Made by a program: the position numbers and the translations under genes
Shown here: piece by piece, positions 23,950-36,138 of the stretch
Layout: the number at the start of each line of letters is the position of its first letter
How positions within the stretch are numbered: position 1 is the stretch's first letter
Source: Hymenoscyphus infarciens
Lineage: Eukaryota > Ascomycota > Leotiomycetes > Helotiales > Helotiaceae
Direction: 5' to 3'
DNA length: 41,683 bases
Assembly (NCBI GenBank): GCA_001414345.1
Contig: LLCB01000411.1
Coordinates: forward strand, 1 to 41,683
Notes under the pieces: generated by a model
Database searches by the model: none
What the model saw: only the letters and a program-made list of their open reading frames with translations
Told to the model about the DNA's origin: nothing

Positions 23950-26880
23950 TAGTAGAACTTAATACTAACTTCCTTCTCTAGTCTAATAAACGATTATTAT
24001 ATATATATAACGATATAATATTATTAAAAAGAGGAGAAGGAATAATAAATAAGTAATTAAAAATTTATATAAAGAGCTTTAAGTTAGATAATCAGCCTCT
24101 CTAGATTTACTTTAGGAATTTATATACTTTTATAAGAATAAGATTAATAATTTTATCTAGGCTAAAGAGTAGGTAATAAAAAGCTAAGAGTTTGTTTAAC
24201 TAAACAAGGACTAAATCGAGTAGAATGAATTAACTAGTCTATAGCTTAACTTAATATAGAATAGTAGAATTATTATCTATTAGCTAAAGATATATTAAGA
24301 CTTCGATATATTATTAAGCTAGTAGTAAGAGTAGATACTTAATAGCTTACCTTTCTAGTAGAAACAGCGATTAATTAATTAGTAGTTTACTAAAGAAAAT
24401 CTACTATCTAGGATTACTACTCTCTAGAGTAGTAAATAGTAAGAAAAACCCTAGCTTAAGTAGTTATAGCTAGTAGAGGTATGGCTAGAGAAGGTATACT
24501 AGTATTTTAATTATTTATTAAGTAATGAAAAATAAGAGTTACTTAATAAGTTAATTAAAAAGTACTATCACATACCTACTTCCTCTCTAGCTCTACTATA
24601 CTAGGAATACAGATTACTATTCGACGAGGAATTATTTTCTAATATAATTATATATAATAGGAATAGTAGATAAGATCTTCTAGAACATAGGTATATACTT
24701 TTAAATCTGCTATAAATTTTACTAATACTAATACTTAGTAGATAGAAAGTAGAGTTAAGAAATTGAATTTACCTTAGCTAACTACTTATCTTTAATCCTT
24801 TAACTTTATTATATCTAAATCTTAGACTACTATAAACTATAAGGCTTTAGAAACACCTAATTATATTAATACTAGATGTTATTAATATTATAACTGAAGT
24901 ATTCTAGTTCTCTAAGAAGAAGAGTGTAATTTCTAGGGTAGTTTATAACGTTATAGTATATAGATTTACTAATTAGAGATATCTAGATATATAGGAAGTA
25001 GTTATTTAGAAGTATAGAGTTATAGAAATATGGGATTATGAATATAAATATGACTTAAGTAATTAAAGTCTTAAGTCTCTTTTATATAGTAAATCGTTCT
25101 ATAGCTTAAAGATTATTATAAACCTGCCTAGCTAAGTATAAGTACTCTCTCTCTCTCTCTTATATATATATAAGGTCTACGGAGTTAAGTCTAATTTTCG
25201 ATTCTTAGTATATTTAGGTCTACCTTATCTATAGTCTTACCTTTAGTATAACTCTTCTCTTACTCTTTATAGTTTAAATTTAATCTTTAAGCCTTTCTCT
25301 TATTACTATTTATATTTAATACTCTTTTATTACTAAACTATATTAGCTGCTATTATCTCTTAATCTTTAACTTAGTACTTAAATTAGAACTAACTATAGA
25401 GCCTCTAAATCTACGCTATTTATAATTCTAGTATTAATATCTACTAGCCTCTTACTTCTTAAGCTGCTTTCCTTCTATAATTAGCTTTTAATTAGAATAT
25501 AATACTCTTTCCCTAGTCTTATACTACTTTAGCCTTATTCTTAAACGAAACATACGCTAATATAACGAAGTTAATCTTTTAACGCTACTTAAATAATACT
25601 AAATATACTATAAGAGGGATTGTAGTTTATCTAAAGGATAAGAAAGATAGTTTATAGTTTACTATCCTATTAAAAGACGTAAAGCTAAAGAAGAGTAGAA
25701 AGAAGGATAAATCTAATATAAGTAATAATATAGATAAAGAAGAAGGCGAAGGAGCTAGTAATAACGACAAAGATAGATATAAAGAGGTGTAAGATAAGGA
25801 ATTAGATTCTATATAGGTTGTTATTAGTTAAGATTAGCTTACAAACGTATAAGCTAGGGTCTTAACTATAGAGGAGTTATATACTAATAATCGAAAGAAG
25901 CTTAATAGTATTTAGCTTTTATAGTTAATATAAAAGAGTATTATATTAATTAGCCTTATACTTTAATAAAAGAGCTAGATTTATTAATTCTTTTAGAAAA
26001 CTAATTATATTAATAAGATATATACTCTAGATTTTACTTAATAGGATCTTTTTTAAGAGCTTAGCTTCTATAATCCTAGTTTTAATAAAATACTATGTCT
26101 AATTCTTAATAAGATTATTAGAGTTGCTTTTAAAAATACTAAAGCCTTGCTTATTAAAGAAGAGTTACTCTTTAAATAAAAAGATATACTAACTATCTAG
26201 ATAGAGTATATTAAGAAGTAGCTAGAGAGTAATAACTTAATTATAAGTAAATTTAAGAGTATAGCTAAGGAAAAAACTATCTCTAAAGTAATATTCTCTT
26301 TAGAGGTAATAAAGTTATATGTTATAAGTAGATAGAAGAAAAGACTTATAGAAGTTTTAGAATTAGGAAAGTAATTAGTAGGTAATTTAAGATAGATATT
26401 CATTTTTAATACTTACTAATAATTTATCTTAGACTTATAACCGGGTTTAGGAAATAATATATTAGAGTCTAAGAATAAGGAGAGCGCGCTTTTAAGAACT
26501 GGTTCTAAGGATGAGAGTAGTACTAAGAGGCTTTATATATCATTGCGTAAGCCTAACTTTAATAAAATTATATGTTTTTATATATATCTTTTAACACTTA
26601 GGTAGTAGCTAATATCTTACTTAGAAGGCTTTTTTCTTATAATAATATATAATAAGGTAATTACAGTAGCATAGGTTAGTCTGATAAAGGAATAAGCAAA
26701 GTTCTTAATTAAGCGGGGAAAAATCCAGCTCTTTATAATATTTATACTAATATCTCCTCTATATATCTTTATTATATTAGTAGCAAAAAGTAGAATTATC
26801 TATACTACTTAATCTATATAAATAATAGGTTATAATTATATTTCTAAGATCTTAAGTATACTTTTATAATTTATTTATAA
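23950..26880 (+). pseudogene. Very long RIP-degraded ORF relic (about 975 codons)
   Basis: A single frame runs from about 23950 to 26880. It opens with a basic stretch (IIKKRRRRNN at 24022-24052) and a Gln-rich coiled-coil region (24053-24470; KNLYKEL, NKINNFI). Then come NEKELL-like and YYHIPTSSLALLY (about 24570), KKKSVISRVVYNVIVYRF (about 24915), IEIWDYEYKYDLSN (25025-25065) and KDKKDSL (about 25645). An acidic linker (DKEEGEGASNNDKDRYKEV, 25732-25789) is followed by LFEELSF-type and AKEKTISKVIFSLEVIKLY (about 26265-26320), then KESALLRTGSKDESSTKRL (26480-26535). Stops fit Gln/Trp, except one TGA near 24765. No catalytic motif was recognised. Confidence 0.55.
25146..25174. repeat. CT and TA microsatellite
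   Basis: A (CT)n run is followed at once by a short (TA)n run inside the long module C relic. It is short enough to stay within the frame. Confidence 0.8.
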
Positions 26881-26934
26881 TTCTATAAAAATCCTCTTAT
26901 AAAAAGACCTACTAGGTTTGAAATTAGTAATATA

Positions 26935-27012
26935 AGTATTAGATTTACTTATTAATAGTAAAGTAGGTATTAGATTTACTTATTATTAGTAAAGTAAGTA
27001 TTAGATTTACTT
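26935..27012. repeat. Three copies of a 31-bp satellite, reverse core
   Basis: GTATTAGATTTACTT recurs at about 26936, 26967 and 26998, an exact 31-bp period, with the linker ATTAATAGTAAAGTA. It has the same period and orientation as the array at 33063-33300. It marks the C/D module boundary. Confidence 0.85.
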
Positions 27013-27129
27013 AAAAAGCAGCCTATAGTGCTTATAGGCGATCTCTATAAAGAACGCTTATTTATTAGACATATAACTACTTTTAGCCTCTTAGACTATT
27101 TACTAACTAGATGGTTACTAGAGCTATAT

Positions 27130-27715
27130 TAGTAGTATCCTACTCTCTTAAACACCTACTATTAGAACGATTCCTACTAATTTATAAGCAAGAGAGTACT
27201 TCTAAGGCTAAGAACTTCTTATTTATATAATCCCTATCCCTACTTAAAGGCTCTCTATCTTACTAACTTACAAAGGAATATTAAACAATACTATAATAAT
27301 TAGTTTATAAGCGAGAGTAACTTAAACAGTATAAAAGCTAAAAATATTAGTATTTAGAGAACTTATACAAGAACCTACTTTAGCTACCTACTACTTCTTA
27401 AATAGAAAGAGATAAATATAATGTTATAGTAGTTATAAGAGAGAGAGTATATAAGAGTATATAATAGGATTTGTCTAGAAGTAAAGAAGTATATTAATTT
27501 CCTCTCTTCTAATTATAAAATAATAATAAAAATAGAAAGCTATCTATTAATATTATTGCTTCTTACTTAGGAATAAGTATAGAAGCCTAATATTACTTTC
27601 TATTCTATCTCTAGATTCTTACTCTACTATAATATAAATAAACCTAGTTACTTTAAATCTCTAATCTACTATAAGCATTTTAAACTAAGCGTAGTTAAAC
27701 TCGAATTATTATTCT
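27130..27715 (+). pseudogene. RIP-degraded coding fragment at the start of module D
   Basis: About 195 codons with few stops: SKRVLLRLRTSYLYNPYPYL, LTNLQRNIKQYYNN, FISESNLNSIKAKNISI, CLEVKKYINFLSSNYK. Tyr/Ser/Asn/Lys-rich, with much Tyr likely from His (CAT/CAC) under RIP. It ends where the next relic begins in another frame, so an intron or frameshift is possible. The family is not recognised. Confidence 0.45.
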
Positions 27716-27724
27716 ACTACTAGT

Positions 27725-27922
27725 ACTTCCTTTAAATCACAGCCTTCTACTAAGTACTTATAAACCTTAAATCCTTATTCTACTATAAGCACTTCCTTTA
27801 AATCGTAGCCTTCTATTAAACACCTATAAACCTTAAATCCTTACCCTACTATAGATACTTCCTCTAAATCGCAGCCTTCTACTAAGTACTTATAAACCTT
27901 AAATCCTTACCTTACTACTAGC
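27725..27922 (+). repeat. 66-bp repeat, three full copies plus partial, in frame
   Basis: ACTTCCTTTAAATC-type units start at 27725, 27791 and 27857, with a truncated copy near 27923 and a degenerate one before. The 66-bp period equals 22 codons. In the downstream frame each unit reads T-S-F-K-S-Q-P-S-(T/I)-K-(Y/H)-L-stop-T-L-N-P-Y. Confidence 0.88.
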
Positions 27923-29403
27923 ACCTTGTTATAAACGCCTTATATTAATGAATTAGAGCCTTCTACCTAGTATATATCTGCTTCTAACTCTTAGTCTATT
28001 ATAGAGGTATAGTTCTATTACCCTGGTTATATACTACCTCTTATAGAGTGTCTCCTAGCTAGGAATACCTCTCTTATAATTATAAATACTTACTCTTATA
28101 TAGAGTCTTCTTACTCTATAGAGTCTACTAATTCTAGAACCTCTTCTATAGAAACTATATTTATAGATATAACTACTTCTACGCTTATATAAGATTAGCT
28201 CTAGTCTACTAATCCTAACCTTTTCGACGTAGTAGATATACTAGGAAAACCTAGATTAAGAGGCGATGCTATAGCTAAGGCTCTTAAGAGTAGAGAGAAT
28301 ATATAAGAGATTCTAGAGATAAGCTATATAGCAGTTATAGAGGCTTTTAAATATTACCTTATCTTAGACACGATTAATATAGAGAGAGAGCTTTAAGAAT
28401 ATTCTAACGGTGTAGAGTTTTCTTATATTTATAAAGACTAGATTACTAGTTTACTACTAGAAAAGATAGCCCTTTATAGATTATAATTAAGATTATACTA
28501 TATAACTTCTAAGGTATAAGATAACTAGAATAAAACGTCTCTATTTATATATATATACTAGTTAAGTTAGAAGAATAATTTAGCCTTCTTCTTATATAAC
28601 TTAAAGCTAGCTAGTTAAGACTAAAAACATAATAGTATATTATATATACTTAACTCTACCTCTTTCCTTAGTAACGATATAGTTAAATTATATCTAGAAG
28701 AGATTAAAGATAACCTTTACTAGGATGTTGAATTTACTTATATTAGTCTTCTATTTATAGTAGATAAAGAGTTTAAGATTAACTAGACTCGAGTATTTAA
28801 GCTAACCCCTACTAAGTACGAAATTCTCTACTATAAGATGCCTAAACTAGACTAGTATATTATATTTAATATTATACTCTTTAGCGTAGTATATCAACGT
28901 ATACTATAAAGCGCTAAGTATAGAGAATTTACTAACCTTATTAGAGAGCTATAACTAATATTCTTTATTATAGAAGAGAAAGGACTATAGCTACTACTTA
29001 AGTAGGCGATTCTCTAAGCCTATTATAATTGTTATTATATTATTAAAGCGCTTAGCTTCTTTTTCTATAATACTTATAAGGTTCTAGCCTATTTTTAGGA
29101 TAGAGAAATCGATTATATAACATAGATTTACTTAATATACTTTAATAGAGAGACTATCTATACCTATACTTACTTTTATATTATAGTTAAGTAGGACAGT
29201 AATCTTATATAAGAATACTATATAGATCTTATTAATTATTTCCTAACATTCACGTCTAAGGAAGTAGAGAATAGAACAAGATAGCTTTATATTAATATTA
29301 TAACTTAGAGACTTAAGATCTTTTTTTTAAGAGTTCTAGTAAGATTAAAGGAAATCTATATCTAGTATAAGTATAGAGTAGTATAATAATAACTACTAGT
29401 ACT

Positions 29404-29520
29404 ACTTAGAGGAAATAATAGAAATGATAGGCTATTTTATCTACTTAGGGGAAATAATAGACCTAAAGTACTACCTTCTCTACTTAGAAGAAATAATAGA
29501 TATAAAGGACTACCTCTTCT
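29404..29520 (+). repeat. 39-bp in-frame repeat, three copies
   Basis: ACTTAG(A/G)(G/A)GAAATAATAGA occurs at 29404, 29443 and 29482, a 39-bp (13-codon) period. It encodes LLRGNNR, LLRGNNR and LLRRNNR in the same frame as the surrounding relic. Confidence 0.82.
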
Positions 29521-29750
29521 ACTAGTTAAGATTAAAGAAAAGCTAAGACTAAAGCCTAGAAAAAAGAAGAAGCTTAAGAATCCTAAGAATAGAGTAAGCC
29601 TAGAAAACTATACTAATAATATTAATAAGCTATTACTAGATAGCCTCTTAACTTCCTCTCTTATTAAATAAAAGCGACCTATTAATATAAGTAACGATAA
29701 TTCTACTTCTTAGAAGAAAGCTAGATTTATAACTAATACTTAATATAATT

Positions 29751-31250
29751 TAAACCTAAAATATTAAGCACTTTAATAATGTTTTTATACCTTTATCCTA
29801 CTCTTGTTTATAAGAGTATTTAATCGTTCTCCTTTATAGTTAGGTTTAAAAGTAGAGATTATAATACTATATATACTTTCTTTATCTCTTTTTCTTTATT
29901 CTTATTTCTTATTTAACTACTATTACGTTTTTAATTTATTATTAGTATAAAGCCTTCTTTTTACTTTAAATAAAACTACTAGAAAGATAGGTTATTTTCT
30001 TTCTATAGGGTTTTCTAGGAAGAAGGAGTGTTAGATATAATATTATAAAGACTTTTTTTTATTTATTTTTTAATATTTATAGAGGAAAGGAATAAGGTAT
30101 TATAGCTTAACTTCTATAGTTTGCTTTCTTAGGGGTTTTTTTATAAGTAAGATAGTACCTACTTATAGACTACTATTACGTTTTATCTTATAAATAGTTT
30201 AATTTAAGTATATAAAAGAACCTAACCTAATAATACTCCTTCCTATCTCTCTTAAGTTAAGATAGCTTATTTTAAACGTGATTTTACTCTACTTATTAAT
30301 AAAAGGAACCTATAGTAATAATGTTAATATAGCGATATAAACCCTCGTTTTAAGTAATTAAGTCTTAAAAAGTAGTAACTAGCCTTCTTACTTTTACCTA
30401 CTTTTTATACTTAGAAGGGATAGCTCTTATCTTTTAAGCGCCTAATCGCCTTACTCGTAGATAGTAGCTTATTACTCTAGATGTGATTTTATTAGAATTT
30501 CTTAGGAAGTTCTTATAGCTTTTAACTTATGTTTTAGCCTAACTTTAAGATTTTAAAAATTAATATAAGAGTATAAGAGTAAGAGCTGGAAATAGCTTAT
30601 ATACGATTTTAAAAAAAGCTTCTAAGACTTAAAGGAACCTAAGAGTATAATATCTTTTTCGTCTCTAGGTATTAAACTTACTTATATATAGGAGGCACTA
30701 ATACTAGCTTACTTAGCAACGCCGTAGCTTACTATAGAGCTTACTTAATAGTTTACGCTATTCCTACTTATAAACTATAAGCAGTATTAATATATATTAG
30801 GAATTTTCTATTAAATAATTTAAATACGCTAACTTAACTTTACTTATTATATAAAGGCTAACCGTTCTATGATTATATTCCTTCTCTTACTCTTAACTAT
30901 AAAATGAAAAGTAATTAATATATACTCCTAGATATATGTAAGTAGACTTATAATCTCTTATAATACTTTTAATAAATATATATAGTATAAGACAACCTCC
31001 TTTAAGAGCGAATATAGTCTAGTATATTACTAAGACACGCGAGTTCCTTTGTCTATTATCTCTATATACTAATAGTTTTTCCTTATTAATACTAGGCTTT
31101 TCCTTATAGCTTATATTATGTTTCTACTATCTTATCTACCCGTTTTTAGGTATCTAACTTATTAATAATCCTACTTATAAAGTATATAAATCTTAAGATA
31201 TATTGTTCTAAGTAAGTAAAGATATTGTTAGTTAATAGATTACTATAAGC
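29751..31250 (+). pseudogene. Continuation relic of module D, frame less certain at first
   Basis: The frame of the preceding relic can be carried on through 29760-30480 with about 7% stops, but a second frame there also looks protein-like (for example VDSSLLL near 30460), so the choice is open. From 30479 to 31250 it is better: YKSKSWKQLIYDFKKSF, LKEPKSIISFSSLGIKLTYI (30630-30690), YKTTSFKSEYSLVYY. Much Leu is CTA/CTT, compatible with Pro loss. No domain was recognised. Confidence 0.4.
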
Positions 31251-32539
31251 TTCACTTATTTAGATCTCTCTATTATTGTCGTTTATACTATTATAAGCGT
31301 ATGTAAACATAGTATTAAGGTCTAGAAGAAGGTATATTTAAGCCTATGTTTTAATATTAAGGGTTAAGTTAGGATATATTAACGAAGTAAGCTGCTAAGT
31401 TAGTTCCTAAATATAAACTATTATTAGCTATATTAGATATTATGATTAAGATAGCTATTTAATAAATACTAACTAAGATTAGATTAGTAGGATTAAACCT
31501 GCTAGTAGGTAGAGAATGTTATATATCTTAGAGAGAGTTTAAGCTTAGAGAATCTAAGGAAGTAATATCCTAGACCTATTATATAGAGTATTATTAGTAA
31601 TATAATATATATAGGTTTTAGTATAGTATACTTGTTTATCCTTTTTAAGCTTCTTAAGATACTTTACCTCTTCTTTCTATAATTAAACTACTTTATAGGG
31701 TATTTATTATTAAGAATAAAAATTAAAAAATAGTCTTTAGTTCTCCTATTTCTTAATAAAATAAGGGATTTTAGAAACGGTTTATAGCTTTTTTATATAA
31801 GGAAGAAGGTATTATAGAATATAAGGGGGCGACTAGAATATAGATAAGCTTATACTCTAATATTATAGTTTTACTTATAAGAATAGTAGAAACTGCGGGG
31901 TTGTTTAGAGCTTAGGCGTAGGCGTTAGTAGTCTAGTTAAGTGTAGTACTTATTATAATCTAAATATTTAACCTTATATAGAGTTATAAAGAGCGTAGTA
32001 TAGCTAGTTAGTAGTAAAATAAAATAAGTGTTTAGAAAAATAATAGGAAGTTAGACGAAGGGGTTTTATTTTATCTTACGATTCTAGGAAGTAGTTGCTA
32101 ATATAGATTACTTATAAATACCTATAGTAATACTAATACGTAAATACTAACTAAAATACTAGTAATAATTAATTATTTTAACTTAAGTATTAAGGTACTA
32201 AAAATTCAATATCTTCTAAATAGCTATAACGAGCACGGTTCTTAGAAAGTAATCTTTTATATATTAGGTAAATACTACGACCTACTTATACTCTAATTAA
32301 TTTTATCTGTCTAATCTTAGACTTTTATATACTTAAGTTTATTTAACAGATTTTAGATACTTAAGAGAATAATATTAATATTAATTTAACCTAACATAGT
32401 AGTAATCATAATCTTCTCTTCCTAGTTTTAAATAAGTAACTAATTAAGAAGAGGGATAATATACTATACTAAGCTAAATAGAGACTACTACTATATAAGT
32501 TTAGGTGTTTAAATATTTAGTAGTAGTAACTTATTTTAT
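31251..32539. other. Decayed region of module D without a clear frame
   Basis: About 1.3 kb. Contains GC-bearing patches (AAGGGGGCGACTAG at 31825, ACTGCGGGGTTG at 31892, TAGGCGTAGGCG at 31914) and more normal words at 32205-32300. No single frame dominates and no RNA gene is seen. It may hold a further decayed protein that I could not frame. Confidence 0.35.
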
Positions 32540-33055
32540 TCTAGCTACTTCTTCTTATTCGTCTTCTTTAATAGCTAAGCGTAAGCTAGTACTAGAGCCT
32601 TATAGCTCTAACCTTATTACTTAGAAAAGATTATTAATAGAAAGACTACTAGTTATACCTAGAGCTACTAGAAAGGGAAGGAAGTAATATTTTAGGACTT
32701 GTTTTATATATTTATATAACAGCTTAGGGAAAGGGTGCTAGGGTCTATTAATTACTTTCTTATATTATTAGCTTTCTTTTATACTTATTCTAAAACGCGG
32801 TTAGAGGAGGCGTACTTCTTTAATCGGCCCTTTTACGTCTACTTATATTCTATTTATTTTAATTTTAAATGCTTTTCTTTAGTAAAATATAATAACTCTT
32901 CTTAAACCTTTATATATAAATTACTACTATATTATAAGAGGAAGAGTAAATTCTATAGATTATTATTTAAATAGAGTCTTAACACTCTCTCTTTCTCTAG
33001 TAGAAAAAGAGTAAATAAGAAAGCTTACGAGTAAGTTATAACGTTAAATAGGTGT
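32540..33055 (+). pseudogene. RIP-degraded coding fragment at the end of module D
   Basis: The first part (32544-32690) reads SSYSSSLIAKRKLVLEPYSS and RATRKGRK, Ser/Lys/Pro-like. A second frame (about 32640-33050) reads SKTRLEEAYFFNRPFYVYLY (32789-32848), FKCFSLVKYNNSS and SSRKRVNKKAYE. The latter is the better supported. A frameshift or intron would join them. The family is not recognised. Confidence 0.42.
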
Positions 33056-33059
33056 TAAT

Positions 33060-33305
33060 TAGGTATTAGATTTACTTCTTTTATAAGAAGTAAGTATTAG
33101 ATTTACTTCTTTTATAAGAAGTAAGTATTAGATTTACTTCTTTTATAAGAAGTAAGTATTAGATTTACTGATTTTTTATAAATAAGTATTAGAGTTACTT
33201 ATTCTAGCTTCACTTATTTTAAAATAAAAGTAAATAAGTATTAGATTTACTTATCTTAGAGTAAGTAAGTATTAGATTTACTTATTTTAAGTAGATTAGA
33301 TTTAC
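33060..33305. repeat. 31-bp satellite array, reverse core
   Basis: GTATTAGATTTACTTCTTTTATAAGAAGTAA starts at 33063, 33094, 33125 and 33156, an exact 31-bp period, followed by several degenerate copies to about 33300. Each unit contains the hairpin-forming CTTCTTTTATAAGAAG. Confidence 0.9.
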
Positions 33306-33505
33306 TTTAAATCTTTATAGTAATATATAAATTATATTTTAGATAAGATAGTTTATTATATAAAAGAGTATATAATAATTATTATTCCTAATACCCTTGC
33401 TATTAATTTCTCTAAGCTTTACCTTATTCTAATTAAAATATATATATAGTTTTTCTCCTTTTATTTCGTTAAGTTTCTATACTTAAAGAGTGTTCTACCT
33501 ATAGA

Positions 33506-34745
33506 GAGGAAATGTTTAAAGAAGCAAGGTTCTTACTAAAAGATGCCTTTTATATTACTTAGAATAAAGAGGAAGTTACTACTAAAGATATTAGTTTTCT
33601 ATAGATTATTAAGAGACTACTATAAGAGAGGTCTAGCTTATTAAATTTTTATAAGTATTTATTAGTAATATTAGTAGAATACTAAACTAAAGTAGTAAGA
33701 ACTATAGTAGAGAGGCTTATATACCTAGTTAGTATAAGGTCTTCTAGTATAAAGAGGGATACTTAGAAGGATTCCTAATATAATAAATAAGTTATTAGAT
33801 AGATAATTATATAAGATAATATATATAACTTATTTCTAACTTTAACTTTAGTCTTTTATAGCTTAGGCTAATATAATTAATATAGTAGTATATAATAGAT
33901 TAAAAAGAGTATTAGAAATTAGGAGTTAGGCTAGAGATTCTCTCTCTTATTTTCTATAATACTCTTGAAATTTAACTTACTACTTTAAGGACTACTTTTA
34001 GTTAGTATAAGCCTAGGTAGAAGACGAGGTCGATTATTAGTAAAAGAAAACTAAAGGTAAAATAATATCTACTATTAGACAGCTAGTAATCTTAAAGAGT
34101 AGGAAAGTGCTAGAAAGAGTAATAAGCTTTTTAATTATAAATTATTATATAGAATATATACATACGAGGTTATATATTAGTAACTGCTTTTAAAAGTATT
34201 ATAATAAGCTTACGTATCTATTAGTCTTACGTAATAGGCCTATTACTATTTAAGACTAGAAGAGTATATTCCTTAACTTTATTCTACTTTATACTATTAG
34301 AAAAGCTAGTCTAGTAAATAGTATTATTACTAAGAAATCGATTCTAGTAAGATAATAAAAGCTAATAAAGCGTATAAGATATATACTTTAGATACTTAGC
34401 TACCTAGTCTATAGAGTAGATATATAGTCTTTATAGATCTACTAAAAGTATAGAATTTAGTAGGCGCTTTTAGATGTCTATAAATTCTTTTATAAGTTCT
34501 AGAGAAGGTATAGTAATAAATATAGTAATTATAGTTAATCGAGGATAGTAGTAAGAACCTTAAATATATAGGAGTTAAGATTTCGTTTTAACCTAAGCTA
34601 GAGCCGCTTTACTTCGTAATAGGGAACTCTACCTTTAAGTTTAGCCTTTAAGTATTTATAGAATTATATCTTCTTTATACTTAAATATTAAAAAGAACTC
34701 TTTTTAAAGTGCTTTCTTAGAGAGCGATAAAACTAGTATAAGTAT
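33506..34745 (+). pseudogene. RIP-degraded ORF relic (about 410 codons), module E left
   Basis: One frame from EEMFKEARFLLKDAFYIT (33506-33559; the ATG at 33512 is intact) through NKEEVTTKDISFL, RSSSIKRDT, GRRRGRLLVKEN (34019-34054), SARKSNKLFNYKLLYRIYTY, KIIKANKAYKIYTLDT and KNLKYIGVKISF, to PLYFVIGNSTFKFSL near 34640. Lys/Glu/Gln-rich, with a basic patch in the middle. Stops are TAA/TAG and fit lost Gln. No domain was recognised. Its place ahead of a much longer relic on the same strand recalls a two-ORF element, but that is inference. Confidence 0.52.
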
Positions 34746-36138
34746 AACTATAAAATAATACTAATATACCGCCTTCTTTTTACTTTATAATAATAGTAAG
34801 GAGTAAGCTTTTTAGTAACAGAAGCACAGCTCCTTAGCATAGCTATAAATCGCTCTATAAAACTCTACTAGTAAATTTTAAGACTATAAAATTAATTAAA
34901 CGCTTACTAAATATAAGAAACTAGGACTTTATAACAAAAACTAGCTATAACCTATAAGTACGAATCCGCTGAAAAGACAGCATATATTTAGGATTATATT
35001 AGAAGCTTTTACCTAAAGTAAAACAACAAGTCTTATACTATAAACCGACTCTCTTAAACCTATATAACTAGAAATAAGACAGTAAAGCTAAACGATACTA
35101 TAGAAATAACAGTATCCTACTTTAGTAGAGAGTTATATTAAATTTATAGTTAAAGGTTTCTAGTATAGAGAAGATTTAATAAGTAGGATATAAGATAAAG
35201 AGAGGAGAAGAGCTTTATTAAGAAGCTATACTCTAACCTAGGTACTACTTATAGTATATTAGCAGAGAGGGATAGTATAAGTAGTGACCAGGTTAGGAGG
35301 AGATATTCGTCGTAAGCTATATACTCTAATACTTATACTACTTATTATATATTAACAGGGTGGTATAAGTAGACTAGAAGAAGTGGTTTTTATTAGTAGA
35401 GTTTAGATATTTATTAGATTTAATTAGCCGAAGGTTTATTTACTCTATAAAATTGTTAATATCTCCTTTCTCTATTTCTACTATATACTTACTAACTGTA
35501 TTTAAGTAGGCTATTTATTTAGTCGTAATCCTAATAGGTATAACCCTTTATATATAAGTCTTTATATAATATTTATTTAGTAGCAGCTGAATTTCGACTT
35601 AATAATAATAATAGACTGTTTAGTATTTTAAAAGACGGGGCAATAAATAGTAGAGTTATTATAAGCTAATATGCCTTTGCTTATAAAGTACTAGAATAGA
35701 GAAATAAAATATTAAACTATTACTAACTATAGAGTTTTAGACCTAGGAAATCTAATAACTACTATTATACAGAGTTTAAAAGAGGAAGATCAAGGGCGTA
35801 GAGGTTACCGTTAATTAGCGTAGTTAGTATAGGTAGCTATTAGACTATAGGATAACGGCTTCTTATAGGTAGAAGCCTTAGGTATCCTATAAAAAATATT
35901 TTCTCTTATTACATCCTCTTTTCTAATTATTCTAATTATAACCCTCGTTATTAGTATTTAGTTTAAGTCGTTTTCTCTTATATACAAGTATTAGAAATAT
36001 TAGCAGTTATAAAACTACAACTTACAATTACAACAAGTATATTATAAATTCTTATATATTAAATATAGTAAATAATTCTACTATCACACTATTCTCTCTC
36101 CCTCTTTTAGCTTAAAGCTTAAAGCTAAAACTTATTAG
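34746..36138. other. Intergenic part of module E with less mutated patches
   Basis: About 1.4 kb with no dominant frame. CpA/TpG survive around 34950-35060 (AAAAGACAGCATA, AAAACAACAAG) and 35270-35400 (AGTGACCAGG, AACAGGGTGG). A pyrimidine-rich stretch (ATTCTCTCTCCCTCTTTT) lies at 36091-36108, about 30-50 bp before the following long frame. That is a common setting for fungal promoters, but this is not proof of one. Confidence 0.4.

Larger units (their letters stand above)
27655..29750 (+). pseudogene. RIP-degraded ORF relic with N-terminal 22-residue repeats and basic C-terminus
   Basis: One frame runs about 700 codons. It starts with 22-residue Ser/Thr/Pro-rich repeats (66-bp DNA repeats, 27725-27922). 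It continues through GYILPLIECLLARNTSLI, VVDILGKPRLRGDAIAKALK (28226-28285), ERELQEYSNGVEFSYIYKD, LEEIKDNLY, FKLTPTKYEILYYKMPKLD (28799-28856) and FLTFTSKEVENRTR (about 29260). Then come three 13-residue repeats (LLRGNNR type, 29404-29520), a strongly basic stretch (KPRKKKKLKNPKNRVSLEN) and KARFITNT. The Pro/Lys-rich tail suggests a nuclear or nucleic-acid-binding protein. It is not assigned to a family. Confidence 0.55.

Noticed and set aside
26197..26403. 68-codon minus-strand open frame
   Set aside because: It is antisense to the long plus-strand relic of module C, whose Lys/Glu-rich sequence gives a hydrophobic Leu/Phe/Ile shadow on the other strand.
13950..33305. Array orientations read as nested terminal inverted repeats (forward at 13575 and 19985, reverse at 26935 and 33060)
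   Set aside because: The unit lengths do not match in the supposed pairs (51 or 40 bp against 31 bp), so orientation alone is too weak.
36091..36108. Pyrimidine tract as a defined promoter
   Set aside because: CT-rich tracts are common upstream of fungal genes, but without transcript data or an intact gene this cannot be called.
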